Positions 22,106 to 33,546 of a DNA stretch of 45,902 bases are shown here, piece by piece (the stretch's first letter is position 1; each line of letters starts with the position of its first letter). The notes under the pieces were generated by a model, which was not told where the DNA came from, did not search any database, and saw only the letters and a program-made list of their open reading frames with translations. The stretch comes from Neolecta irregularis DAH-3 (lineage: Eukaryota > Ascomycota > Neolectomycetes > Neolectales > Neolectaceae): positions 1-45,902 of the forward strand of contig LXFE01000360.1 in the NCBI GenBank assembly GCA_001929475.1. The letters are read 5' to 3'. Both the position numbers and the translations under genes were made by a program.

Positions 22106-24427
22106 ATGACTTCTAAACAGCGTCTTACTATGCAAGAACGCCTTGCCCTGGCGATTGCACGCGGTTCCAGTCCAACCGATTTAAGGAGAGAAAAATCTCC
22201 GGCTCCTGCTGCAAGCCCGACAGGCACTTCTTCTCCAAGATCGTCATTGGCCCTAGAAAGAAATGAAACAAGTACTCTAGAAGTTGTAAATACAAATCAA
22301 CCCGATCCCAACAATCACGAGAAACAGCCAAGTTCCAACTCGCAGGATGTTACGAAGGTGGAACCTGGACTCGAGCCTCAGGTTGATGGACAAGAGACAG
22401 ATGAGCCTGCCAACGCGCCTACAGATAACGAGCCCGTGCCGGAGGGACTGCAACGAGAGCCGTTCATTCAAAAGGAAGTGAACAATACTATTGGAAATTG
22501 TCCTCCAGTCTTGCCACCTCAAACCTTTGAAGAGGCGGCCGAAAACCCAACGATGTCTCTGGACGAAGCTGACGAATTAAGACTTAAAATAAGTCATCAA
22601 GCCGAACAGGTTCAATGCCTTCTTGATGAAAACACAAATTTAAGGAACGAACTCGAAACTGCCCGAAATACAAAGTCAGATGAAACACCAAAGGGATCGG
22701 CCGATAGCGAACTGTCTCAATGGAAAAGGCTGGTGGTCGAAAAGGAAGAGAAGATCACTTTGTTGCTTGAAGAAGGCAGATCTTACCTCATGACTGTTAC
22801 TGATTAGTAAGGCCAGAAACTCTCATTACAAGAGCTTAAATATATGAATACTATAAAGAGGCTTCGCGTGAAATCGACTGAAGACCAAAAGTCTATCGAA
22901 GACATCAACAAGAAGCTTTCAAAGATCGAAAAGGATAATGCCGACTCGCAAGAAAAGATCAAAAAATTAGTTGAAACAGACCGACGACAAAAGGAACAGA
23001 TCAAATCATTGTCAAAACTGCAGATTGAAAGAAATGCAGCTCTGGTTTGAGAACTATAGCGTATCGAGAAGTTGATGATGAAGACTAGTGTTTCCCAGTT
23101 ACAATCGCAGTTGACGGAACTGAGCGCTCGTATGGAAAAGAACATTGAAAATGCCTTGCAAGAGAGTAGCGACCGCGAACAGAGAGCCCAGAAGGAGCTT
23201 CAGGATACAATTGGACGTTTACGGACTGAATCGGATAACGTGCAAGCCCAGACTATGAACGAATTAAGGCGCGTTACATCCGAACTCGAGCGGTCAATAG
23301 CAACGGAATTAGAACTTCGAAGAGAAATTTCGGTAGGACTGCTGCTTTCTGATTCATTACTTATCACAGGATCTTGAAAATCAGCTTGAAATACAAAGAT
23401 ACCGAGCTGAAGAGACCTCGGAAAGATATCTGAATGCCGGACAAAATGAACTTACTCACAAGCTAGAATCGACGAGGAATCAGTACAGCCAATCATCTTT
23501 AAAGTGGCAACAGACAGAAGCTCGACTGAATGCTCTCTATGATCAGCTACGACTTGAAAAAGTTGACTTGGAGCTGCAGAAAACCCAAGCATGGGATAAA
23601 TTAAGGGATATGGTATTGTTTATTCCATAATTATTGCAGACTAATATCAGACCGATAAAGTTACCATAACATCTGATGCTCAGTGTAGGGCAGAGACCTC
23701 CCTGGAAAATCTTCGAAAAGAATACGAGATTGTGACTGATTCAAACCGAATGAAGGATGATGAAATATCTCATCTTTTGACGAAGATTGAGAATCTCGAG
23801 CAAAATTTAACACAGATTTCTACATCATCAGATCATTCAGCCCCACATCTCTCTATTGAAAGGTGTAATAGTATATCACCACCAGATGAAATGAGCATGA
23901 AAAATTCGAAGGAATTTCCACTTCCTCGGATCGACTCGAGTTCAGCAATACCAGACATTCTTGAGGAACATCAAGTAATGTCCCCGGATCGTCGGCCGTC
24001 CAAGATGACATTCGAGACATATGGACCTGGAACGTCAATTCCTCCTCAGGATACAATTTCAGTACAAACCGCAAATGCTGGCTCCGTTAGTATTGGTATC
24101 ATTGAGAGAATGTCGACTGCCATGAGGAAACTCGAGGGAGATCTTGCACTATCGAGACAAGAGATCTTGCGATTATCGAGTCAGCGAGATGAAGTACGAG
24201 CAGCCTGTCTCGAGCTCAGCAAAGAATTAGAAATCAGGAAATCGATAGAAAAGAAAAATATAGAGCTTCAGAAGCAAGTGTTTGGTTTGGAAGAAAGATT
24301 TCATGCCACCTTGGAGTTACTTGGAGAAAAGAGCGAAACTATTGAAGAGATGCAGCAGGATATTATTGATTTGAAGGCAATGTATAAGGAACAGATACAG
24401 GAGTTGGTTGAGCAAATAGCGACTTAA
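22106..24427 (+). CDS. Golgi coiled-coil protein, TMF1/Sgm1 family
   Basis: Golgin that binds Rab6/Ypt6 in relatives. The N terminus KQRLTMQERLALAIARG is the short conserved motif of TMF1/Sgm1 proteins, followed by a low-complexity linker rich in Pro/Glu. Long coiled coils start at about residue 150. The conserved block around WKRLVVEKEEKITLLLEEGQ then KLSLQELKYMNTIKRLRVKS is typical of TMF. The C-terminal TMF_TATA_bd-type coiled coil includes ERMSTAMRKLEGDLALSRQE, SQRDEVRAACLELSKELE, LEERFHATLELLGEKSETIE then EMQQDIIDLKAMYKEQIQEL. The intron at 22776-22811 uses a GC donor; others use GT. ATG at 22106. Confidence 0.85.
22776..22811 (+). other. GC-AG intron in the TMF1-like gene (36 bp)
   Basis: GAA GAA G|GCAGAT...TAGTAAG|GC CAG AAA CTC restores LLLEEGQKLSLQELK, the most conserved part of the family. 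No GT in the region gives an in-phase junction, and reading on without splicing meets a stop (22804-22806). Confidence 0.8.
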
Positions 24428-24591
24428 ATATATAATGACGGTGTATTTATCTTAAACATACTGGGAGAGCGAATACATGTCGAAATTGGGTTCATTCAGG
24501 ACATATATGTTATACAAAAACCTATCATGAAGGATTTTCCGTGGTCCAAGTCCAGAGGATGCTTCTTTCGAATACAGCACAATCACTCGTC

Positions 24592-24984
24592 TCAAAACCT
24601 TTGGGACGAACTAAACTTGAGTGGTCTACGATGACCCCCAACTTGATATTTGTCGACCTCCTTCGCAACGTAATCCCAGAGGCTACTGATAATATTGGTG
24701 TTCATCAAGGACAGCGTGGCGGCTATGACGGCCAAAACGATGAACAGTCTACTCAGCATCCCTATTGCCGTGTTGATCATCTTCGAAATCTGGCCGATAC
24801 ATAACAAAGAGATGTAGAGGATGGACAGCAGCAACACCGCGGAAATCAGATCGGAATGCATGTCTTTGGTTAAACGCCAGGCGGTATACGGATCGCCGAT
24901 ATGTCTCCACAGAAGCTGCAGGGAATACATTGTACTTTTTGTCAGGTAGAGGAAGAAGTCGGCTAACTGTTGGGCAGAGGGCAT
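24592..24984 (-). CDS. Small membrane protein, Apq12-like
   Basis: Intronless frame of about 130 residues starting MPSAQQLADFFLYLTKSTMY (ATG 24982-24984). Two strongly hydrophobic segments are visible: SDLISAVLLLSILYISLLCI and MLSRLFIVLAVIAATLSLM, separated by a short polar turn, with a basic C-terminal tail. Length, two-segment hairpin and position of the amphipathic linker resemble Apq12, a nuclear-envelope/ER protein linked to membrane fluidity and nuclear pore assembly. The assignment rests on topology and not on a diagnostic motif. It starts about 100 bp after the stop of the nucleostemin gene on the same strand. Confidence 0.5.
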   Translation of the reverse strand: MPSAQQLADFFLYLTKSTMYSLQLLWRHIGDPYTAWRLTKDMHSDLISAVLLLSILYISLLCIGQISKMINTAIGMLSRLFIVLAVIAATLSLMNTNIISSLWDYVAKEVDKYQVGGHRRPLKFSSSQRF

Positions 24985-25087
24985 TATATACAATGTAGGA
25001 ATCGACACGCCGTTTAAGAAAAAACGTGTTTACACCAGGTGATTCCATATCGACAAACCTGTCCTTTACATGTAAATTTGTCGCGTT

Positions 25088-26618
25088 CTATTCTACTGCC
25101 GGGCCATCTGCACAGTTTTTCAGCAATCCATCCAAATCAAATTCGGCTGCCCATTCGCTGACAATTTGTGTGTCCTTTTTGTCCTTCTGTACATCAGTTG
25201 CAGGCGGAAGAGTCCACCAGACTATTCTTCCAGCACACCAGTCGTTGATGATTACCTTGGCCGCAGACAAAATATCCGGAACTCCTCCTCGTCCAATTCG
25301 ACCACGTTTACGAGCAACGTGGACAAGAAGATCAGTTGTTGCGTTCGTGCCACCCATCAAGGAGGGCAGATCATAGGCTTTCTGTAACTTTTCGAATAAC
25401 TCGGGGATCTCGTTCATCCGATCAAGAACCATTTTCGCTGCTGGTACTGGATCTAAAAGATTGTGGGAAGGAATGGCATTCTGTAGAACCAGCCGGCATT
25501 CCTCGTCAATCTTATTCTTCTTCCCAGTCCCTCCTGGAAATACAATTCCCGGAGAGTCTAGCAGCTTGAGGTTGCTGTCAAGCTTGATCTCCTTTGCTGA
25601 TTTTGTGAGACCTGCTTCCGCACCAGTTTGGCAGACGATTCCTTTACCAACTCTGGATACTAGAGAATTTATGACCGAGGATTTTCCTACATTCGGTAAT
25701 CCAATGATGCCTACTGTAAGCGCTCTCTTTAGCTGCTTCTTCTGGGCATATTTTTTCAGTGCCCTCAGTAATGCTGAAGAAGTTGCTTGATATGTAAGAG
25801 ATTTATGGTTATATGAGTTTGGTCCGGTAGATGTGATTGCGCGAACAGGGATCGTAGGGAATGAGAAGCTTAAATGAGAAATCCAAGTTTTTAATACTGT
25901 CCCAGGGACTAGATCTGAATAATTAGTAAATAGCTACTACAAGTCGATACCAATCTTGTTAAGCACAAATATCACTTGTTTACTTCCTCCTTCAGCCATC
26001 ATGATCTGCTTCTCTGTTTCTCTCGATCGCGTTCCTTCAGGATCTCTAGCATCAAGAACATACAAAATGACATCTGCATTTGAAACGACTTTTTGAAATT
26101 CCTTATCGAATGTCTTGCGTGAATTATCCTTCTTTATAGCAGAGGAAACTACAATTTCTTCTGTATCCTCAAGGACCTCGTCTTCAGATCCATCTTCGTC
26201 CATTTCGTTATCATCACTATTCTCCCCACCCTCGATTTCTGCGGCACGATCCCGCGCAGCCGATACAAGAGCGGACATAGAACCCTCCTCCATATCAATG
26301 AGTTCCATCTTGTCTTCTTTTCGAGAAGCTTGGGCTTCCTTCCGTCTGTGCAATTTTTCCTCTTCTTTCAATTTCCGCCGTTCTTCGATCTCCGCAAGAA
26401 GCTGATCTTTATAAGGAAAGGAATTTGGAATGCCCGGATCCTTCTTGACTTTCGAGCGCCAGGTGGGATCTTTTTTCGCTTCTTTGCGAGCTTTGCGATG
26501 ATGTTCTCTCACATATTTTTCAATCTTGTAACGTTGCCTGCCGGTTCCGCGTTTCGACTTGCGTTTTCCTGGTTGTCAGATATTAGCGATAATGGGTTAT
26601 TATACTGGCTTTAACCAT
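25088..26618 (-). CDS. Nucleostemin-family circularly permuted GTPase (Nug1/Grn1/GNL3)
   Basis: Nucleolar GTPase needed for 60S ribosome export and rRNA processing. The basic N terminus after the first splice reads KRKSKRGTGRQRYKIEKYVR then EHHRKARKEAKKDPTWRSK, the GN3L/Grn1 N-terminal domain. A coiled, acidic linker follows. GTPase motifs appear in permuted order: ILYVLDARDPEGTRS, VLNKIDLVP (G4), then GIIGLPNVGKSSVINSL (G1), then LLDSPGIVFP (G3). The C terminus is GRGGVPDILSAAKVIINDWC then AGRIVWWTLPP and ends SEWAAEFDLDGLLKN. Three short introns are placed, one after MVKA in the first codons and one inside NKIDL. ATG at 26616-26618. Confidence 0.9.
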
Positions 26619-26757
26619 ACTGTAGAATGTAAAAGTGTTTGCAGTTGGGGTTAAGAATCCAAACCAAAATTAAATTTTAGAGGCGTCGCATAATTGATCG
26701 CCAAATTGTACAAATCGAACATACATCTACAACAAATATTCAACATGTAATACGAGC

Positions 26758-28359
26758 TCAATAAGTTTCGTTTACAAGATCCTGGTCTTTGAACTGACCT
26801 TTCAACATCTCTACTTCACGGGTAAGAATCCTCCCCTGAACTTCTGCACGTTCTGTGAGCATCTCCAAGAGCTCTTTATTCTCTTGACTTAACAATTGAC
26901 TATCGATTTGGTGAGCAGTTGAAGCCATGGAGCCGAGAACAACAGCCAACTGATTTGGCAGCCAGGTGATAATTGGGCTGCCTCCAGTTGCAACTGGATG
27001 ATTGGTATACTTTATAAAATCAGCCAAGCAACTGCAGCCTTAGATATACAGCAATAATGTAAGATTTAGCAAATCGCCAGTGGCGATCTCGAAACTCCCG
27101 AACTTGGTCTAAGAGAGCAAGGTACCCAACCGCGGAGTTGCTATCACCCATTGCAAATCCTCGAACATTGATACTTCGGGACCGCTCTTCAACCCAAGAG
27201 AGCCATTGAGTATGATTCCGTGGCCTATAAGTTCGGAAGTCGCGAAGAATATTTGTAAGCGGATTGTCTGGCATGTCCTGAGTGAGCTGCAACAAGTTGT
27301 CGCAGGTCGGAATGATGCTATCATTTGCTCCACTTTCGCCTCGGTAAAAGGTAGAATTATCGGAAACACCTTCGTAGACGACGCCATTGGGGAACATCTC
27401 TGTTTGATTCTTTGTGCCCATAATAAAAGTTCGAAATTTCATATAATCTGCCGGAGCACAGTATTGCCACATTGTGTCCATCGTATAATTTATCTTTCGA
27501 AGAGTTTCAAGAAGTCCAGAAAGACCTTGGTTGAAAGTCTTTCTATCCCCCCTTTCCGCTGCTTTTATGATATTCAATGTATTTTTGACTTGGTCGCCAG
27601 TGTATCGTACCATTGCCACATGAACAAGGATAAACCCATGCTCTGAATCGAGGCCAGAAAACTTTCTTATCAAATCAAGGTTTTCATAATATTCTGGAGC
27701 AGAACTGTCCCGTTTTTGATAATTGTACAAGCTAAAATCAACAAAGCTAAGGTAGGGGTCGAATTACCTATATGATTGGGCATACTCCATAAATGGTTTG
27801 GCGCCGAGTTTATCTGCAATTTTGACCAATGGGATAGCGAGCTGTTTTGGGACGCGATCCCGGCCCTTCCCATAGTCCTTTTTCTGGCGATACATGATAT
27901 CGCAAGGCTCCAAAACGTAGGCCGAAGTAGCAAATGTATAATCCCGAAACAAGGCTTCAGTTAACATACTTCATTCATGCTCCATATTTTACCAGTGAGA
28001 AGCCTGGTGTCCGTTATCTCATTAACTTCGATGTAAGGCAACTCCTTTAGTACAGCATCCCCAAATTTACCCTCAGCAAGCAATCCTCTCTTGTCCCCAA
28101 TTTTAATGGGCATCCGTTGAAGAAGATCTTCTAGTGCATCGAATTTTGCCGGGAGTTTTACAAGTGGATCTTGTCGAGGGAGAAATCCACTCTTCATGGA
28201 GGTAAAGAATTGCGAGGTGGTCTTATCCACAGCCTGGTATTCCAGAACAGGTGGTTGTTCTGCAGTATTGAAATTTGAGGCTTCTGTTGCAAGACATCGT
28301 TGAATAAAAGTCAAAGGAAGGCGATACAAAAAGGGTCTTGCAATTGGTTTGAGAAACAT
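26758..28359 (-). CDS. BNA2: Indoleamine 2,3-dioxygenase
   Basis: Heme enzyme that opens the indole ring of tryptophan to N-formylkynurenine, first step of de novo NAD synthesis. Landmarks: SGFLPRQDPLVKLPAKFDAL then EDLLQRMPIKIGDKRGLL, LPYIEVNEITDTRLLTALFR, FATSAYVLEPCD, GFILVHVAMV, FRTFIMGTKNQTEMFPNGVV, FYRGESGANDSIIPTCDNLL, PLTNILRDFRTYRPRNH and VREFRDRHWRFAKSYI with the likely proximal heme His, then HPVATGGSPIITWLPNQL. Three introns of 36-38 bp. The N terminus MFLKPIARPFLYRLPLTFIQ then RCLATEA resembles a mitochondrial presequence, unusual for a normally cytosolic enzyme; the frame is open even further upstream, so the start is uncertain. A coiled-coil tail follows the catalytic domain. 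Confidence 0.9.
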
Positions 28360-28513
28360 TAGGTTCCGGGAGGCGGGCGGGGTTGCCTTTTTACACCTTA
28401 TCCGGCCCGAATGATTGGCGTTGATTTTACCCAATGGGTTGAAAGTGGCAAACTTTTGTCCTGAAAAGTCTCTCGTGACCCTAGGCTGTTTGATAGTTGT
28501 CAGGCTGGAGGGT

Positions 28514-28957
28514 TCAGTAATGTCGTTGGATGACAAATTTGGCCTCTATATGAAGCATTCGATTGTTTGGGACGACTACTTCCCTCGGTTGATGACTTGA
28601 TACATTTTGTGGTAATAAGAAAATAATAGGTACAAGGTTGAAGCACCCTGTTTCCGAATGTTTCAGAGGTATCGTAAATTGTATAACGCAAAAGTCAATG
28701 ATGCACCACACAAAAAGGGCATTTGCATAGTTGTCCACTGCCTTTCGGCCTATGCGAATATTCTGTTCAGCTAACCAAGGAGCTTGAAATGCGACCTCCC
28801 TCGCTCTCCTGAATTCGTGAAGCAAAGCCATATGATCAATATGGGTCAGCTGCTCACATACCAATCCCATAAATGCCCAGTTTGTGAACTGCGATATCAC
28901 AGGATCATGTCAGGTGACTGACTACATCCACAATGGGGTTTTGGATGCAGCCTCCAT
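28514..28957 (-). CDS. Unidentified small gene
   Basis: A minus-strand ATG at 28955-28957 opens MEAASKTPLW, followed by plausible donors and acceptors (for example GTAGTC...ATCGCAG). Downstream the strand is open for more than 100 codons (HIDHMALLHEFRRAREVAFQ, APWLAEQNIRIGRKAVDNYA). I could not settle the splice pattern and recognise no family; a hydrophobic stretch near NALFVWCIIDFCVIQF hints at a membrane segment. It lies head to tail with the dioxygenase gene, so part of it may be that gene's promoter region. Confidence 0.3.
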
Positions 28958-29089
28958 TTAAAGCTGAATGATGAATGCTTCTTGTGTATATTCCAATTAA
29001 TATCAATGAGGATTCTACTTGTTTTGGTTTCTTTGGTTATTGGCCCAATTTTTGATTCGAATTGACTCAATCTTCGTAGTCAGTTGACA

Positions 29090-30588
29090 TCAATCCAGAA
29101 AAGATACTTTGATAAACCCGGTCGTATCGCAAGGCTCGAATCCACCAAGTTCGTCCATACTGCTTTCATTTGCATTGTAAAGGCGTTCCGTTTTCGAACT
29201 TCGTCCAAGGACGCTGAAGTTGCCTTTGTAGACCTGGCATCTGACTTGCCCATTCACGGACTTTTGAGAAGAGACGATTGCATCAGAAAGAAACTGGAAG
29301 GTGGGCTCGCAGTTATAATTGACCCAATACCTCTCTCTCTGGACTGAAATACATCCCGTTGTAAAGGATTTGTCCAAAGTTAAAAGTAACGAATTGATCT
29401 CGAAGAGCGCGAACATTGCGGTCAAGGGTCAAGCCCTCCATAAGTTTAGTTAAACCAAGGGCGGTAATGGCACACACCTCTAAATCCATATGGGCAGCCC
29501 TCAAGCAAGTCAACGCAGGTGTTTCATATACGCTATTCTTAGCCAAATCACGTAAGCGACATATACCCTCGACTCTTGATTCCAATGAACCTAGATTCAA
29601 CAATATCAATGCGTCCGACGCCATGTTTTCTAGCGATACTATTCAAAGCCAAGAACAGTTCAAGAGAATCGGTGTATGTTTTCTCCGTCTGCAGTGCAAC
29701 AGGAATTCCCTTTTCAAAGAATAGGGTAAACGATTCTGGTTTCTCAGGTGCGTCTTCAGGGTTAACAGTCAACTTGAACATGTCCTTTGGAGGTGAAGTA
29801 TTCGGATCTTCGAGGATACCAGCTTCATAGGAACAATGAGCGATGTTTTCATCAGTAGACCACGGCTTCGCAGCAGTCTGAGCCACTGGAATTCCTTTTT
29901 GAGAGGCGTATTCTAGAAGATCCTTTCGTCCAGCGAATCTGTTGTAAAAGTATAAATAGTCAGGCTGTGAGATATTAGAGTGTATATACCTGGAATTCTC
30001 CAAGGAGCAACAACCTCGATATCTGGATTCAATGCATAGTAGCCTAGTTCAAACCGGACCTGATCGTTCCCCTTTCCAGTACATCCATGACTGACAGCGA
30101 TACATCCCTCACGTTTCGCAATTGCGATTTGCGATCGGGCGATAACCGGTCGAGCAAGAGAAGTACCCAACAAGTAGACGCCCTTAAAAGTAAGGACCAA
30201 TGGCGAGCAGAGAGATAATACCTCATAAACTGCATTACATTGAACTGCTGGAAAGACTAGTTCGTCGATAAATTCTTTCCTCAGGTCCTTTTGACGGTAA
30301 GATGGCAAATTAAGAGAGAATAACTTGCTTCAATGAATACTTTGGAGGCACCGATTTTCAAAGCCTTTGCTTTTGCAGCTTCAAAATCCTCTTCTTGGCC
30401 GATATTGGCCACTGAACATGTTACCTGGGGATGAGAGGAAGTATTCGTACTAAATGCCAGGACCTCCCAACCTTGTTCAAGAAGCCATGCAAGGATACAG
30501 CTGGTATCAAGGCCGCCAGAATACGCAAGTAAAAGCTGTTGCAACTCAGATTTCAGTCAATGGAGTGTTTTACCTTTTTTGGTGCCAT
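29090..30588 (-). CDS. ARG1: Argininosuccinate synthase
   Basis: Joins citrulline and aspartate using ATP in arginine biosynthesis, cytosolic. The ATG at 30586-30588 starts a 15-nt first exon (MAPKK). A 38-bp intron then leads directly into [20 protein letters not shown], the ATP P-loop. Other landmarks: [40 protein letters not shown] then [69 protein letters not shown]-like [20 protein letters not shown] then [16 protein letters not shown], and the end [20 protein letters not shown]. About six introns. The length fits the family (about 420 residues). Confidence 0.95.
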
Positions 30589-30796
30589 TTGGTAAACCGT
30601 AAAAAAAGCAGGAAAAATAAGATTACCACGAAACGGGAGCAAGGCCGAAATTTACTCTGTGTTTAATGATGCAAAATTTTGAATAATATACAAATGCTCC
30701 AATTAGACCAAAACCTACCAATTTACACCAAGAAAGAGACAAAAAGACCATTAACTAGAAAAGATCATTCATGATGGCTATGTATAAGTTAAACCG

Positions 30797-32514
30797 TTAA
30801 ACTTCGAGATTATTATCAGTAGGCGTCACGATATTGCCGAGCTGTTCTTTGATATTTGCGACATAGTCGAGAAGCCCTGGGAGGAGTGCAATATCAAAAC
30901 TTAGGCGTTCTTCTTTGACGTCATGACCTTGGACCTTTCCTATTAATCTTCTGGCAACATCTGCGCGCCGTTGTTGCTCGACGGTTTTGATCGCTGAAGA
31001 GCGTTGTTCTTCCGTCTCTGCGAGAGCAAGGATCGCATCTGCATCTGCCAAAACCCCTTCATTCTGCTGCGTAGAAACTGGATCATGACAGGCAGAAACT
31101 TGCAGTTGCTTGATGTCTACAAGGTCAGCTACCTGCATGACAACTAATTTATACCGTCCACAAGAGAAGCGAATTCCCTAACTTGACCAAGATGTCCTCG
31201 GATAGCGTCTTGTGCACTTTGAATCGCACGAGGTATATGCATTGTGCCGAGCGGTGTATCAAAATCGTCATCCCAGCTTTCCTTTGGTTCTTACAAGTTA
31301 GAGAGAAGGACAAATAGGAAAGATACCTATGCTACTATATCTTCCATTCCAATCTAAAGGATATGACTTATGCCGAATATGTGTCTTGGGATCCTTGAGC
31401 AGGGAAGTCGGACTTCCGTGATCGGTGTACGGCCGATTCTCCACAAGGCGCTTCATTGGTGATTTGTCATCGTTGGACAATGTTGAAGATACATCCCAAT
31501 CAGACGATATGTTGCCATCATTATCTTCAAGCCCACTGTCATCTGGTTGAAACTGCTTACATCTATGGGGCGTCGAAATTTTGTTAGCAAAAGTGCAAGT
31601 ATCGGAAAGGTCATTGAAGAAAACATCCTGGGCATGCAATTTCGATTTGGATCGCCGACTACTTGGGCCCGCCGCTTTCATTGTCTCATAAGCGGTGTCA
31701 CTTTGAGTATCCCAGCTATCAGAACCATCTGTACTTGCTTTTCCAAGCTGTTTTTCCTTTAAAGATTTCCGCGAACGCTTCGAGCCTTTCTGAAGTACAG
31801 GCAGCTCCAGCGTCTTTGGGTTTGGGGGAAAATGGGGGATGCTAAGGGAAACATCACGGACGCGACCGGAACCAGCAGAAGCGTCGCTAGAGGCTGCCAG
31901 CGATTTCGACGAAGAAGATGAAGAACTGTTGGACCAGTTAGAAAAGGTGATCGCAGTAATCGGAACAAGAGATGCTTGAACGAGAGATGCTTCCTTGGGA
32001 TATATGCGGCGGGGATGCGTTGTAGATGACTGTTTAGAGCTTCCCTGGCGCACACGCCAGGGCTTCCAGGTCTCGATATCGTAATTGACAGAGCAGTTTC
32101 TTTCCAAGCCGGGTTCCAAGATTGGTAGGTGTTCTGTCTGCAGAGGAGATAAACTGGGACGATTAAGGGGTAATTCGGGTTGATTTTCGCCGCTCGCAGG
32201 AGATTCGGAATGAGCAGAGAATATGCTTCCCCTTGAAAAAGGCCTCATGCTTGCATCGGACAATCGCCGCAGCCAGCTTTTGCGCTTGGTCTGGGCGGCA
32301 GGGAGGCAGCGAAGGTCTGATTCGCCTGCCACGGCGGAATCGAGTGCCGCAACGCTGTGGAACAGCGAACCAGGCATGGTGTCTGAGCGTTTCCTGGCTG
32401 GCTGGGCGAGCGACAGGCCCGACCCGACTGTTGCTATACTGGCCGCGGAATACAAAAGCTGGCGGTTAGCACTCTTTGGCCGGTACCAACTCGTACAGTG
32501 CTGATACTTTTCAT
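30797..32514 (-). CDS. Unidentified Ser-rich protein with ESWDDDF motif
   Basis: Spliced product of about 500 residues. A six-codon first exon (ATG 32512-32514) is followed by a 38-bp intron with a clear branch site (gctaac) just before its acceptor. The N-terminal two thirds are Ser/Pro/Arg-rich and look disordered, with many possible phosphorylation sites (for example KRKSWLRRLSDASMRPFSRG). The more conserved end reads SSIEPKESWDDDFDTPLGTM then HIPRAIQSAQDAIRGHLGQV and REFASLV, followed by a helical tail (LADADAILALAETEEQRSSA) to the stop. WDDDF motifs occur in fungal septation regulators of the Byr4/Bfa1 kind and in other regulators, so a signalling or cytokinesis role is only a guess. Confidence 0.6.
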
Positions 32515-33245
32515 AACACAGAAAAGCAGCTATGCATATACATAGAATGTGCAGTAGCGCGACAGTTTACGCGGCGGCGGTGCAGTGGTGGGCAGCGCAG
32601 CGGTTGCGGCCGGAGGAGTGTTGTGCGGTAATGTCTTTATTTGCGTCCTGCCTCTTTCGGCAGCGGCTGACTGGGAACGGTCACGTCGCATTTCAACCCG
32701 GGATGAGCCGTGATTTGCAAAATGGCTTTGGCCCTGGTGTAACCTCCATAACCTGCAGCTGAGTTCTACAGCATCGCTTTTCTTGCTGCAGGACAGACTG
32801 CCAAAGAGCTAGGGTTAGGGTTACTTCTTATCAGTTTGGCGAACAAAGTTGTCGTGATAAGGTAGAAGGCAAAATTGGATTATAAACCCAGGAGAGCCAA
32901 ATAGAAAATAAACAAGATCCAAGCAAATCCAAACCCAATGAATCAGAGAGAGAAATAACTTGATTCTACTATCTATTTCTTGATGACGTATATGATTTAA
33001 TTGCCATTTTGACCACATTACAATGATGTGGGGGTTCTTTGTCCTTGTGGGCAAGAACTCCTATACCAGACTTTAGGGTGACTTTCTGGATAGGCTGCTA
33101 GTCACATAGTAAGTAACTAAGTCTATTCAAATTGTCAGTTAAAAGCCTGCCCTCCTAGTGAGGTACAAGCCTATCCTATTGGTACAGCGCCTGCTCACCT
33201 TACATCTACACAAATTATACACAACCCGCAGATACAACCACTCAC
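32515..33245. other. Intergenic region
   Basis: About 730 bp with no recognisable gene. It contains the promoter of the ESWDDDF protein gene and, at 32811-32823, two telomere-like units (agggttagggtta). Confidence 0.55.
32811..32823 (+). repeat. Short interstitial telomere-like repeat
   Basis: Two TTAGGG-type units in tandem (agggttagggtta) inside intergenic DNA. A longer copy lies at 34870-34887 in repeat copy B. Confidence 0.6.
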
Positions 33246-33546
33246 ATGTTGCCAAAACTCTTCTTGCTCTTTGTGTCTTTAGCAATGGGGCATTTCGCAG
33301 ACATCACAAATAAATATCCAAACAATGACATCTTCTACTATGGTCCGAATAAATACTTTAACACCGGCTTAACGGACGAAAATGATGCAATAACTTTCTG
33401 TTCAGATAAAGGCTTCAAGGTCAAATATCATAGTTACTAATGAGGACGAGACCCAGAACGCAGGCTGCCTAATGTATGGGAAGCCGATATCACAATTGAC
33501 CTATCATCGTAATGAGGACTGGGGCCTACTAAATATATTTGAGTAA
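33246..33546 (+). CDS. Putative small secreted protein, orphan
   Basis: The ATG at 33246 starts MLPKLFLLFVSLAMGHF, a convincing signal peptide, followed by a polar region (NKYPNNDIFYYGPNKYFNTG then LTDENDAITFCSDKGF). A 25-bp GT-AG intron with a tactaat branch site (33419-33443) would continue the frame with DETQNAGCLMYGKPISQLTY and HRNEDWGLLNIFE, ending at the stop 33544-33546. A strong GTAAGT donor overlaps that stop, so more exons may follow; the frame near 33600-33764 (EPVEERFSHDHHPESQW) could belong to it but I could not phase it. Two Cys in the mature part. No family recognised. It sits in a gene-poor, repeat-bearing interval, a typical setting for fast-evolving secreted proteins. Confidence 0.5.
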
